The position numbers were made by a program, and so were the translations under genes. Shown one piece after another: positions 33,021 to 41,379 of a stretch of 64,000 bases of DNA (positions are counted from its first letter, which is position 1; every line of letters starts with the position of its first letter). The notes beneath the pieces were generated by a model that was not told the DNA's origin, ran no database searches, and worked only from the letters and a program-made list of their open reading frames with translations. Origin of the DNA: Deltaproteobacteria bacterium (GTDB taxonomy: Bacteria > Myxococcota_A > Polyangia > Haliangiales > Haliangiaceae); the NCBI GenBank assembly GCA_025353585.1, contig JANXOM010000160.1:1-64000 (forward strand). The letters are read 5' to 3'.

Positions 33021-34462
33021 TGCGCTTCGGGCGCTCGCTCTCGTCGCGGCTCGTGGTGCTCGGCATCGTGCAGCTCTTGCTGCTCAACGTCGGGGCCGTG
33101 GTGATCTTCATCGCAGAGGGCCCGCATGGCGAGGCGTACCCGGAAGACGCGTTGCGCGGGCCGACGATGGAGCGGCTCGCGCAGGTCGTCGAGCAACCGA
33201 CCGCGCTGGCGGACGAGCTCGACTCGCTGCACGCGGCGCGGATCGAGATCTCGATCTACGACGAGGCCCGTCAGCTCGTCGCGACGAACGTGGAGCCGCC
33301 GCTCGCGATCCCGGAGCGGCATCACGGGCACGGGCCCGGCGACCGCCCACCAGAGGACCACGCGCCACCGGGCGCCCCGCCCGATGACCATGGCCTGCCG
33401 CCGCCGGGGTTCGGCGGGCCCGGCGACCGCGGTCCGCCGCTGCTGCCTCCCGACGGTGCGCGCCAGCACGTGATGCTCCTCGGCCTGCCGATGCACGGCG
33501 CGCGCGGCTTCCTCGTGGCGCGCGGCGTCCATGGCGCGGGCCCTGGCTTCATCGGGCCCGGCCTGACGCTCGGGTTCGGCTTGCTCGTGCTCGTGGTCGG
33601 TGCGCTCATCTCGGCCCGCTGGATCCTGCGGCCGATCGAGCAGCTGACGCGCACGGCGCGCGCGCTCGGCGCCGGTGATCTCACGGCGCGCAGTCGCCTC
33701 CTTCGGGGTGACGAGATCGGCGAGCTCGGCACCCGGCTCGACGAGATGGCCGAGCGTGTCCAGACGTTGCTCGCCTCCGAGAAGGAGCTGCTCGCGAACG
33801 TGGCGCACGAGCTGCGCACGCCGCTCGCGCGCATCGGCGTGGCCCTCGACATCGCCGGCGAGGGTGATGCCGTGGCGGCGCGCGCGTCGCTCGCAGAGAT
33901 CCACATCGACGTCACGGAGCTGTCCGCGATCGTCGATGACATCCTCGTCGCCATGCGGTTCGAGGTCGGCGCCAACGCGAGCCTCCCCCTGCACCGCGCC
34001 AAGAGCGACCCGGCCGACATCGCGCGCGCGGCGGCGGACCGCGTGCGTGCCCGTCACCGCGACCGGCCGCTCGCGGTGCGGATCGCCGACGAGCTTCCGC
34101 GCATCGACGTCGACCCGATGCTGTTCCGCCGCGTGCTCGACAACCTGCTCGAGAACGCGCACAAGTACACGCCGGATCACGCGTCTGCGATCGACCTCGC
34201 CGTGTCGCGCGATGGCGGCGACGTGGTGTTCGAGGTCCACGACCGTGGTCTCGGCATCGCGCCCGACGATCTTCCGCGCGTGTTCACCGCGTTCTTTCGC
34301 AGCGAGCGCAGCCGCTCGCGCGAGACGGGTGGCGTGGGCCTCGGCCTGACGCTCGCGAAGCGGATCGTGGAGGCGCACGCCGGCGCGATCACCGTCACGA
34401 GCCGCACGGACGCCGGGACGATCGTGCGCGTGGCGGTGCCCGCGGCCGTCGAGACGAGCTGA
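33020..34462 (+). CDS. Sensor histidine kinase (HAMP, HisKA, HATPase_c)
   Basis: LLANVAHELRTPLARIGVALD H-box, DNLLENAHKYTP N-box, DRGLGIAPDDLPRVF, GGVGLGLTLAKRIVEAHAG. Confidence 0.95.
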   Translation: MRFGRSLSSRLVVLGIVQLLLLNVGAVVIFIAEGPHGEAYPEDALRGPTMERLAQVVEQPTALADELDSLHAARIEISIYDEARQLVATNVEPPLAIPERHHGHGPGDRPPEDHAPPGAPPDDHGLPPPGFGGPGDRGPPLLPPDGARQHVMLLGLPMHGARGFLVARGVHGAGPGFIGPGLTLGFGLLVLVVGALISARWILRPIEQLTRTARALGAGDLTARSRLLRGDEIGELGTRLDEMAERVQTLLASEKELLANVAHELRTPLARIGVALDIAGEGDAVAARASLAEIHIDVTELSAIVDDILVAMRFEVGANASLPLHRAKSDPADIARAAADRVRARHRDRPLAVRIADELPRIDVDPMLFRRVLDNLLENAHKYTPDHASAIDLAVSRDGGDVVFEVHDRGLGIAPDDLPRVFTAFFRSERSRSRETGGVGLGLTLAKRIVEAHAGAITVTSRTDAGTIVRVAVPAAVETS

Positions 34463-34924
34463 CACGCGGACGCGGCGGCCGAGGATCGCGCCGCCCCCCG
34501 GCGGCCCCGGCTGATTCGACGGCCATCGCCACCGTGCGTCACCCGGCGGGCCAGGCCACCATCATCCCGTGTCGCCACCGCCCGGCCGATCGGGCGACGG
34601 CTCGTCGGCTCGAGCGGGGGGCCGCAGGCTCGGCGCGGACGCTGCGCGATCGCCGGGCCGATGGGGTTCCAGTCGGGGCGCCATCGCGCATCGCCTACCG
34701 GAGCAATGCGGCGCGCCCCGGTCGTTGGAGTTGTTACGGTTGGCGCCAGGAAGACCGCTCACCTGCGGGACCGTCCAGGTCCCGACTCCGCGCGCTGGCC
34801 CGTATGGATCGTGGTGTAGCGGCGCGCGCCGAGAGTCTCGCGGACCGACGTGCCAGCGCGCTCGATCGCCGACGTGGCGCGTCGGCTCCATGGCCGCGTG
34901 GGCCACGTGGCGCTCGTAGCCGGC

Positions 34925-35014
34925 GTTGACAAACATGACAGCGTCCCCGCTTAAGTGCGGGCAATGACTCGGATCACGCCGATCACCAAAGGTGACAAAC
35001 GTGACAGCGTCCCC
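34925..35014 (-). repeat. REP-like element copy B (two direct repeats [G/T]TGACAAAC[A/G]TGACAGCGTCCCC, 66 bp apart)
   Basis: Units at 34925-34948 and 34991-35014; reverse complement GGGGACGCTGTCA(T/C)GTTTGTCA matches the copy A pattern, and both interiors share C-ACTTA- near the second unit. Confidence 0.8.
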
Positions 35015-35015
35015 G

Positions 35016-35501
35016 TTAGGGGCAGCCGCAGCAGCGGCCGCGGGCGGCGGTGCAGCTCTGGTCGCCGGCGGTGCAGCGGCCGGCGGCCCAGGTGTCCCCC
35101 GGTAGCTGCTGGGCCAGCTCGCAGATCTTGGCGGCGTCGGCGCAGATGGCGTCGGCGAGCGTGCAGGTGTCGCTGCACGCGTCCGTCTTCGCGGGATGGC
35201 ACGTCGGATCCGGCGTCGGCGGCTGCGGCGTGACCGCGAGCGGAGATGGGGGGCCGGGGCCGAGGTCCACCGGCTCGGGCAGCCCGAGCTTCTCGCGCGC
35301 CGCGGCGAGCTCGCGATCGAGGCGCTGGATCTCACTGCGCCCGTCGGTGCCGCCCGGCGTGACCATCGCGGGGACCACGCCCGCGGCGGCCGGAGCGCGG
35401 CCGCCCGCCGCACACGCCGCGATCGCCGCGGCGCCGCACACGCCGGCGACCACGCCCACCAGGCCGGACGGCAGCCGCCCCGTCACGGCGCTCCCGAGCA
35501 A
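35016..35501 (-). CDS. Cys-rich exported protein (paralogue 2 of tandem pair)
   Basis: C-terminal 10-Cys pattern C..ACSDTCTLADAICADAAKICELAQ...CTAGDQSC...RCCGC. Confidence 0.75.
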   Translation of the reverse strand: MLGSAVTGRLPSGLVGVVAGVCGAAAIAACAAGGRAPAAAGVVPAMVTPGGTDGRSEIQRLDRELAAAREKLGLPEPVDLGPGPPSPLAVTPQPPTPDPTCHPAKTDACSDTCTLADAICADAAKICELAQQLPGDTWAAGRCTAGDQSCTAARGRCCGCP

Positions 35502-35923
35502 TCACAGCAGCGCTGCTTGCCCTCGCGACACGACGCCTTCGCGCTCGCGCACTTCTGCTGCGCGTAGTCGTCGCCCTTGCCGAGCTCGTCGGCGAGCGTG
35601 CAGATCGTCTCCGCGTTGTCGCAGATCGCGTCCGACAGATTGCAGACATCGCTGCACGCCGCCGGCACGGTGTGCCCGACCGGGCAGACCTTTGCGGCCT
35701 CGTGCGTCGTCGCGTTGCGCACCGAGAACAGCGACTGCGGCGTCGGCTCGAGATCCATGTGCGCCTCGCGCCGCCAGTCGCGGATCTGCGTCCACAGCGC
35801 CGTGATCTCGTTCTCCTTGGGGAACGACGTCGGCGGCGGCCGCCCGCACGCCACGACGATCGCCGCGATCGCCGCGCCTGCCGCGAGCCCGCTGCCGATG
35901 CCCGCGCTGCGCCCGCGGCTCAT
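35483..35923 (-). CDS. Cys-rich exported protein (paralogue 1 of tandem pair)
   Basis: Lipobox-like IAAIVVAC; CPVGHTVPAACSDVCNLSDAICDNAETICTLAD...CASAKASC...RCCDC, co-aligning with the downstream paralogue. Confidence 0.75.
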   Translation of the reverse strand: MSRGRSAGIGSGLAAGAAIAAIVVACGRPPPTSFPKENEITALWTQIRDWRREAHMDLEPTPQSLFSVRNATTHEAAKVCPVGHTVPAACSDVCNLSDAICDNAETICTLADELGKGDDYAQQKCASAKASCREGKQRCCDCSGAP

Positions 35924-36459
35924 CGCTCGTCCATCAGGCGCTTCTGCAGCGCCTCGTTGATCTGGATCGACTTGTCGTACTCGCCGATGGCGGCCCGGCG
36001 CTCGGTCGTCACGCGCCCGTCACCCGTCTCGAGCTGCGCCGCCCGCGCCTCGTGGATCTCTCCGGCCACGGTGTGCAGGTTCGCGACGAAGAAGCTGTCC
36101 CGCGTGCTCGCCGCGAGCCCCTCCTCCACGGTGCGCATCGCCTCGTCGAGCTGTCCCTGCCCGACCAGCAGCTTCGCGAGCAGCGCGCGCGCGTCGTCGC
36201 GCACGTCCTCGGCCTCGGGCGCGCTCGGCGGGAACCGCAGCGACAAGATCTGCCGCACCGCCGCGATCGCCGCCGCCGTGTTGCCGTCGCTCGTGTAGAC
36301 CTTCGCCTTGTGGTGGAAGTTCTTCGCCTGCGCGAGCGCCACCATGAGGTCTTGATCGATCGCGTCCGCCGGCTCGGCGACGCGTGTGATGGGCGACGGC
36401 GCGTCGCGGTCGGCACACGCGCCGACCAGGAGCAGCGCCACGAGGGCGAGGCGCCTCAC
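35920..36459 (-). CDS. Lipoprotein, TPR-like helical
   Basis: MRRLALVALLLVGAC lipobox; helical repeat content; ATGA overlaps on both sides. Confidence 0.7.
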   Translation of the reverse strand: MRRLALVALLLVGACADRDAPSPITRVAEPADAIDQDLMVALAQAKNFHHKAKVYTSDGNTAAAIAAVRQILSLRFPPSAPEAEDVRDDARALLAKLLVGQGQLDEAMRTVEEGLAASTRDSFFVANLHTVAGEIHEARAAQLETGDGRVTTERRAAIGEYDKSIQINEALQKRLMDER

Positions 36460-37121
36460 GGCCGACCTCCGTGCGCGTAGGTCCGCTCGCGATAGCCGTC
36501 GAGGCGGTCCGCGAAGATCGTGTCGATGCGCGCGCTCGCGTCACCCGCGTGTTCGCGCGCGATCGGCCCGATGAGCGCATCGCTCGGCCGCGACGTCCAG
36601 CTCGCGGGCACCGCCGCCGCTGCCGTCGGCATGGGGGGGACCGGACGCGGCGCGCGCACCCACAGCGCCACGATCGCGGCCGCCGCGATCGCCGTGCTCG
36701 TCGCCGCGATCGACCACGGCAACCACCTGCGACGCGACGAGAGCGCCACCACCGGCGCGATCCGCGCCGCTGTCACCACCGGCGGCTCGCCGATCGCCTG
36801 GCGCAGCGCCGCCTCGACGAGCGAGCTCTTGCGCGCCGCCGGCAGCTCGAGGCCGCCGGTCGCGGCCCGGATCACGGTCGCCGCTTCCACCAACGCGCGG
36901 TCGATCGAACCGCGCCGCCATTCGGCGCCGCTGCCGGCGTGGGGCAAGCCCCCGCCGTCGTCCGCCGACATCGCCGCCGGGGCCCGGCCCGCCAGCGCCC
37001 TGTCCACGAGCGACGCGAACGCCCGCGCGTGGGCGAGCTCGGCCGCGGTCGGCTCGTCGTCCGGCAACGGCACGGGCCCGCTCAGGAAGTCCTCGCCGTC
37101 GTGGTTATCGCTATGCGCCAT
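36456..37121 (-). CDS. Single-TM protein, putative anti-sigma factor partner
   Basis: Overlaps the ECF sigma 3' end; central TM (RRWLPWSIAATSTAIAAAAIVALWV) separating cytoplasmic and exported parts. Confidence 0.6.
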   Translation of the reverse strand: MAHSDNHDGEDFLSGPVPLPDDEPTAAELAHARAFASLVDRALAGRAPAAMSADDGGGLPHAGSGAEWRRGSIDRALVEAATVIRAATGGLELPAARKSSLVEAALRQAIGEPPVVTAARIAPVVALSSRRRWLPWSIAATSTAIAAAAIVALWVRAPRPVPPMPTAAAAVPASWTSRPSDALIGPIAREHAGDASARIDTIFADRLDGYRERTYAHGGRP

Positions 37122-37758
37122 CGTGACCTCCGTCGGCAGGCGCCCCGCGCTCTCCGAACTGCTTGCGGAACGCGCGCACCGCGCGGAACAACACCACGTC
37201 GAACGTCGACACCGTCACGCCGAGCCGCGTCGCGCAGTCCTCGCGCGATAGCTCCTGGATCAGCCGCAGCTCCAGCGCGGTCCGGTACCGCTCCGCCAGC
37301 TCGCCGAGCGCGACATCGATGCGCTCGCGATGCACGCGCCGCTCTTCGTCCGCCATGAGCTGCGCGTCCGCGTGGCTCGCCGGATCGCTCTCGGTCGGCA
37401 ACTCGTGCGCCAGCGCGTCCGCGAGCTTGCGCGACCGCTTCGACTGGCGATGCACGTCGAACACCTTGTTGATCGCGATCTGCCGCATCCACGGATAGAT
37501 CGACCGCCCCTGCCACGTGAACTTGCCGATCTTCTCGACCACCGTCGCGAGCGTGTCGCGCAGCACGTCCTCTGCGGACGCGACGTCGCCCAGGCGCGGC
37601 AGGATCACCGTGCCGTACAGGGGCGGAGCGTAGCGTTCGAGGATGGGGCGCATGGCGTCGAGGTTGCCGCGTTGTGCCTCCTCGACCTGTCGGCGCTCGG
37701 CTTCGAGCTCGCGCGCTGCATCCGGCAATTCGCCGGCTGGTTCGGGGGCCACGTGCAC
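37111..37758 (-). CDS. ECF-type RNA polymerase sigma factor
   Basis: Region 2 (AEDVLRDTLATVVEKIGKFTWQGRSIYPWMRQIAINKVFDVHR) and region 4 (LAERYRTALELRLIQELSREDCATRLGVTVSTFDVVLFRAVRAFRK). Confidence 0.85.
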   Translation of the reverse strand: MHVAPEPAGELPDAARELEAERRQVEEAQRGNLDAMRPILERYAPPLYGTVILPRLGDVASAEDVLRDTLATVVEKIGKFTWQGRSIYPWMRQIAINKVFDVHRQSKRSRKLADALAHELPTESDPASHADAQLMADEERRVHRERIDVALGELAERYRTALELRLIQELSREDCATRLGVTVSTFDVVLFRAVRAFRKQFGERGAPADGGHDGA

Positions 37759-37785
37759 CTAGTCAACGGCAGGACAGGCCACATC

Positions 37786-38556
37786 TTACACGCTGGCGTG
37801 CGTGTCCGCGCGGCGGCCGTCATAGCGCACAGCCAGCAGCTCCAGACCCTGCGGCGGCGCCGTTCGGCCGGCCTTGGTGCGGTCTCGACCCGCAAGGATC
37901 TCGCCGACTTGAGCGGGCGTGAGGTCGCCGACGCCGCAGTCGACCAGGGTGCCCGAGATGATCCGAACCATCTGCCGCAGGAACGCGTTGCCGCGGATGT
38001 CGACCTCGAGGATGTCGGGCTGAGCCCGGGTCACGACGATACTGTCGAGCCGGCGGACCGTGGTCTTCGCGCTGCAGCCGGCGGCCCGGAACGCCGCGAA
38101 GTCGTGCGTTCCGACGAGGTGGGCCGCCGCCGCCGTCATCGCCGGGACATCCAGCAGCTTCGGCACGTGCCACGCGCGGGTGTGCCAGCGCGGGCTGCGC
38201 TCGCGGCGCGCGAGGATGGTGTAGCGGTAGTGCTTGCCGGTCGCGGAGAAGCGCGGGTGAAAGTCGTCGCCGACCTCGGCCACGTCGCGGATCGCGATCG
38301 CGTCGGGCAGCAGCGCGTTCAAGCCGCGGCGAAAGCCGTGCAGCGGGATCGTGCGCTCGGTGTGAAAGATCGCGACCTGCCCGCGCGCGTGCACGCCCGC
38401 GTCGGTGCGCGACGCGCCCGCGACGGGCGTCGGCTGCTGCAGCATCGTGGCGAGCGCCTCTTCCAGGTGTTGCTGCACGGTCGGCGCGTTGGCCTGGCGC
38501 TGCCAGCCCGCGAGGGTCGTGCCGTCGTACTCGACGACGAGCCGGATGTGCCGCAC
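37786..38556 (-). CDS. truA: tRNA pseudouridine(38-40) synthase TruA
   Basis: VEYDGTTLAGWQRQ, SRTDAGVHARGQVA, NAFLRQMVRIISGTLVDCG. Confidence 0.96.
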   Translation of the reverse strand: MRHIRLVVEYDGTTLAGWQRQANAPTVQQHLEEALATMLQQPTPVAGASRTDAGVHARGQVAIFHTERTIPLHGFRRGLNALLPDAIAIRDVAEVGDDFHPRFSATGKHYRYTILARRERSPRWHTRAWHVPKLLDVPAMTAAAAHLVGTHDFAAFRAAGCSAKTTVRRLDSIVVTRAQPDILEVDIRGNAFLRQMVRIISGTLVDCGVGDLTPAQVGEILAGRDRTKAGRTAPPQGLELLAVRYDGRRADTHASV

Positions 38557-38565
38557 GCCGCGGTT

Positions 38566-41241
38566 CTACCACCGCCACTCGACGCCCGCGCTCGCCGCGT
38601 GCTCGTCCGCGTGTCCGCCGGTGCCGAACAAGAGCGCGCCGTCGTAGCGCAGGTAGCCGGTGAGGTGTCCCGTGAAGACGTGGCGCAGCGCGACGCCGAG
38701 CGCCGGCCCGGCCTCGACGCCCGCCGCATCGGACACGTGCAGGCCGAGGCCCGCCTCGACGCCGGTCCGCTCCCGCCACCACGTCAGCGTCCCGAGCAGG
38801 CGCTCCTGCGCGTGGAGGCCGTCGACGAGCCAGAGCGACGCGGCGGCGCCCCAGCGGAGGTGGTCGTGCGCGCGGTACGTGCCGCCGAGATCGAGGCTCG
38901 CCGTGAACGCGACGAACGCGCGCGGGTCGCGGGAGAGGGTCGCGCCGCCGCCGAGCGCGAGCCCGTAGCGATGGCGCATGCCGGGCGTGGCCGGGCCCTC
39001 GGGGCTGGACTGCGCCTCGAAGATGGCGATGTCCTCCGCGGCGTGCTTGGCGCGCACGCTGTCCCCCGCCCCGTCGCCGTTGTCGGCCCCGGCCTCGGGC
39101 GTCGTGGCCTCGGCGTCCTCGCCGCCGAGGCTCGTACCGGCGGGCGGGCTCGCTTGCGCGGTGGAGCTCGGCGAGGCCGGTGGCGTGACCGGCGCGGGCG
39201 CCTTGGACGACGGTGGCTTCTTCGCGGTCGGCGCGGGTGCGCGATCCGGCGCCGGCGCCGCGGGCTGCGCCGGCGCCTGCTGCGGGCTCCCGTTCCGCGC
39301 GTCGTCCCCGTGCTGCTGCTTCTTGCTCTGATCGGTTGGCCGCCCTGGCACCGGCTTCGCGGGGGCCTTCCGGTCCTGCTTGCGCGCGAGGTCGCGCTGC
39401 TCTTCGGCCGTGCTCTCGCCCCTGGTCGCCACGTGCAGCTCGCGCTCGAGCGGCTGCCACTTCATCCCCGCCGGCACGGACACCGGGACGGACACCGTGT
39501 GCTTGACGCCGCCCGCGACGACGACCTCGGCCCCGACCGCGACCATCGAGGTGTACGGGGACACCAGCCCGTAGCGCAGCGCGAACGTGGTCACGGCCGC
39601 CGCGTCCGGCGTGCCGACCAGCATCTCGCCGAGCGTGTCGCGGGCCCAGCGCCGCGCGAGCGGGCCGAGCGTCGTCACCTCCCCGCCGAGCGGCGGCTGC
39701 TTCGTCATCACCGCGATCGCGAACACGTCGCCGCGCGCCCGGCCGTTCGCGACCTTCGCCGCGCCCACCCGCGCGAGCACGAGGCGCGCCTGGCCCGCGC
39801 CGAGGTGCGGCAGCGTCGTCGGCACGACCTCGGCGGCGGCGAGCGCGCCCCAGTTGACGGCGAGCGCCCCTGGCGGCGACGCGAGGTCCGACACGAGGTC
39901 GCGCGCGATGACCGTCGCGTCGTCGTCGGGCGCGACGAAACGCAACGTGCCGCCGGTGTCGCGCGCGATCGCGAGCAAGAGCGCCCGGTTCGGCGCCGGC
40001 CCCACGCCGATGACGTGCACCGGCGTCTTGAGCGCGCGGGCCGCGGCGAGCGCGGCCGCATCGTCCGCGACGAGCCCGGGCGTGACGAGCACGACCGCGC
40101 CGCCGTGGGCGGCCGCGAGCGCGCGCGTGAGATCGAACGCGCCGGGCGACGTCGCCCAGCCGCGATCGAGCTCGCGCCACGCATCGGCCGGGGCCGCGCG
40201 GCGGATGGACACGCTGCCGGTCACGGTGACGCCATCGGCGGGGGTGAGATCGGCGAGGAGCTCGCGCACGAGCGGGCGCTGCATCGCGTCGGCGTCGCCG
40301 TGCGCGGCCGCGGAGCGATCGAGCACGAGCGCGATGTCGAGCGCGGCGCCGCCGGGGGCCCGCGCGCGCGCCGGCGGCGCCGAGACCACGACGGCCGCGT
40401 ACCCGACCGCGCCGTCTTGCTCGGACCAGCCGCTCGCCGCCTGCGTGCCGCGCCACCGGATCAGCGCGTCGCGATCACTGTGGGCATCGGCGAGCGCGTA
40501 GCCGCCGCCGGTCGGCGCGAGCTCGTGCGTCGGGCTCGTGACCCCCTCGACGGCATCGGCGAACGCGATCGCGATCGTCGTGGGCCCGCCTGCGTTCGGC
40601 TTGCCGCCCGGCGTCACGCGTGATGCGTCGGGCGCACGATCCGTATCCGGCGCGTGCCCCGCGCCCGTCGTCGAGCGGCCGCTCGCCGTGCCCGGCACGT
40701 AGCGCGGCGCGACCACCAGCGGCAGCGCGAGCTGCCACGTGCCATCGCCGCGGGGCCGCGCCACCGTGTCGTAGCGCAGCGTGATCTCGACATCGCCGCG
40801 CGCCGGGATCGCGGACACCGTCTGCGTGAAGACATCCGGCCGCTCCTCCTCGAGGAGCGCCGCCCCGACGCCGGCGGTCACCGCGTCCTCGTAGCGCTTC
40901 TGCGCCTCGGCCCGCGGGGCGATCGCGGCGTGGATCGTCCGGGCGCCGCAGGTGATCGCGAGCGCGCTCACGGCGGCGTCCTCGGGCAGCGGGAAGATGT
41001 ACGTGGCCTCGGTGACGTGGTCCGCGTCGTTGTGGAACGTCTGGTGGATCACCACCTCGGCGATCGCGCCGTGGACCGTGACCTCGAGGCGGCTGTCGAG
41101 CATCGGCAGGGCCATGCCGGTCGCGCCGCCCCCGGCGGGCGCGGGTCCGTACATGCCGGCGTGCGCGGGGAGCGGGCTCGACGCGGCGTGCGCGGCGCCT
41201 CCGAGCGCGCACATCAAGAGAGCCAAGGCTGCGCGTCGCAC
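38566..41241 (-). CDS. VIT and vWA domain-containing protein
   Basis: VIT motif (LEVTVHGAIAEVVIHQTFHNDADHVTEATYIFPLPEDAAV...AQKRYEDAV), vWA-like DIALVLDRSAAAHGDADAM, C-terminal barrel-like region; GTG start. Confidence 0.8.
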   Translation of the reverse strand: MRRAALALLMCALGGAAHAASSPLPAHAGMYGPAPAGGGATGMALPMLDSRLEVTVHGAIAEVVIHQTFHNDADHVTEATYIFPLPEDAAVSALAITCGARTIHAAIAPRAEAQKRYEDAVTAGVGAALLEEERPDVFTQTVSAIPARGDVEITLRYDTVARPRGDGTWQLALPLVVAPRYVPGTASGRSTTGAGHAPDTDRAPDASRVTPGGKPNAGGPTTIAIAFADAVEGVTSPTHELAPTGGGYALADAHSDRDALIRWRGTQAASGWSEQDGAVGYAAVVVSAPPARARAPGGAALDIALVLDRSAAAHGDADAMQRPLVRELLADLTPADGVTVTGSVSIRRAAPADAWRELDRGWATSPGAFDLTRALAAAHGGAVVLVTPGLVADDAAALAAARALKTPVHVIGVGPAPNRALLLAIARDTGGTLRFVAPDDDATVIARDLVSDLASPPGALAVNWGALAAAEVVPTTLPHLGAGQARLVLARVGAAKVANGRARGDVFAIAVMTKQPPLGGEVTTLGPLARRWARDTLGEMLVGTPDAAAVTTFALRYGLVSPYTSMVAVGAEVVVAGGVKHTVSVPVSVPAGMKWQPLERELHVATRGESTAEEQRDLARKQDRKAPAKPVPGRPTDQSKKQQHGDDARNGSPQQAPAQPAAPAPDRAPAPTAKKPPSSKAPAPVTPPASPSSTAQASPPAGTSLGGEDAEATTPEAGADNGDGAGDSVRAKHAAEDIAIFEAQSSPEGPATPGMRHRYGLALGGGATLSRDPRAFVAFTASLDLGGTYRAHDHLRWGAAASLWLVDGLHAQERLLGTLTWWRERTGVEAGLGLHVSDAAGVEAGPALGVALRHVFTGHLTGYLRYDGALLFGTGGHADEHAASAGVEWRW

Positions 41242-41379
41242 CGGTGTAGTTATACGCGCAGGGCCCCCCCGCGATCTGCGATGCCCGGACACAGCCGCGT
41301 GTCTGCCGGGCCACGACCTCGATAAGTCCGCGCGCCGCCTGTCCTCTTCCTCGGCATCGCGGCTGCACTACAGGCGCGA

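Noticed and set aside
37330-40623. 1097-aa plus-strand ORF
   Set aside because: Antisense to truA and the VIT/vWA gene, which carry clear family motifs.
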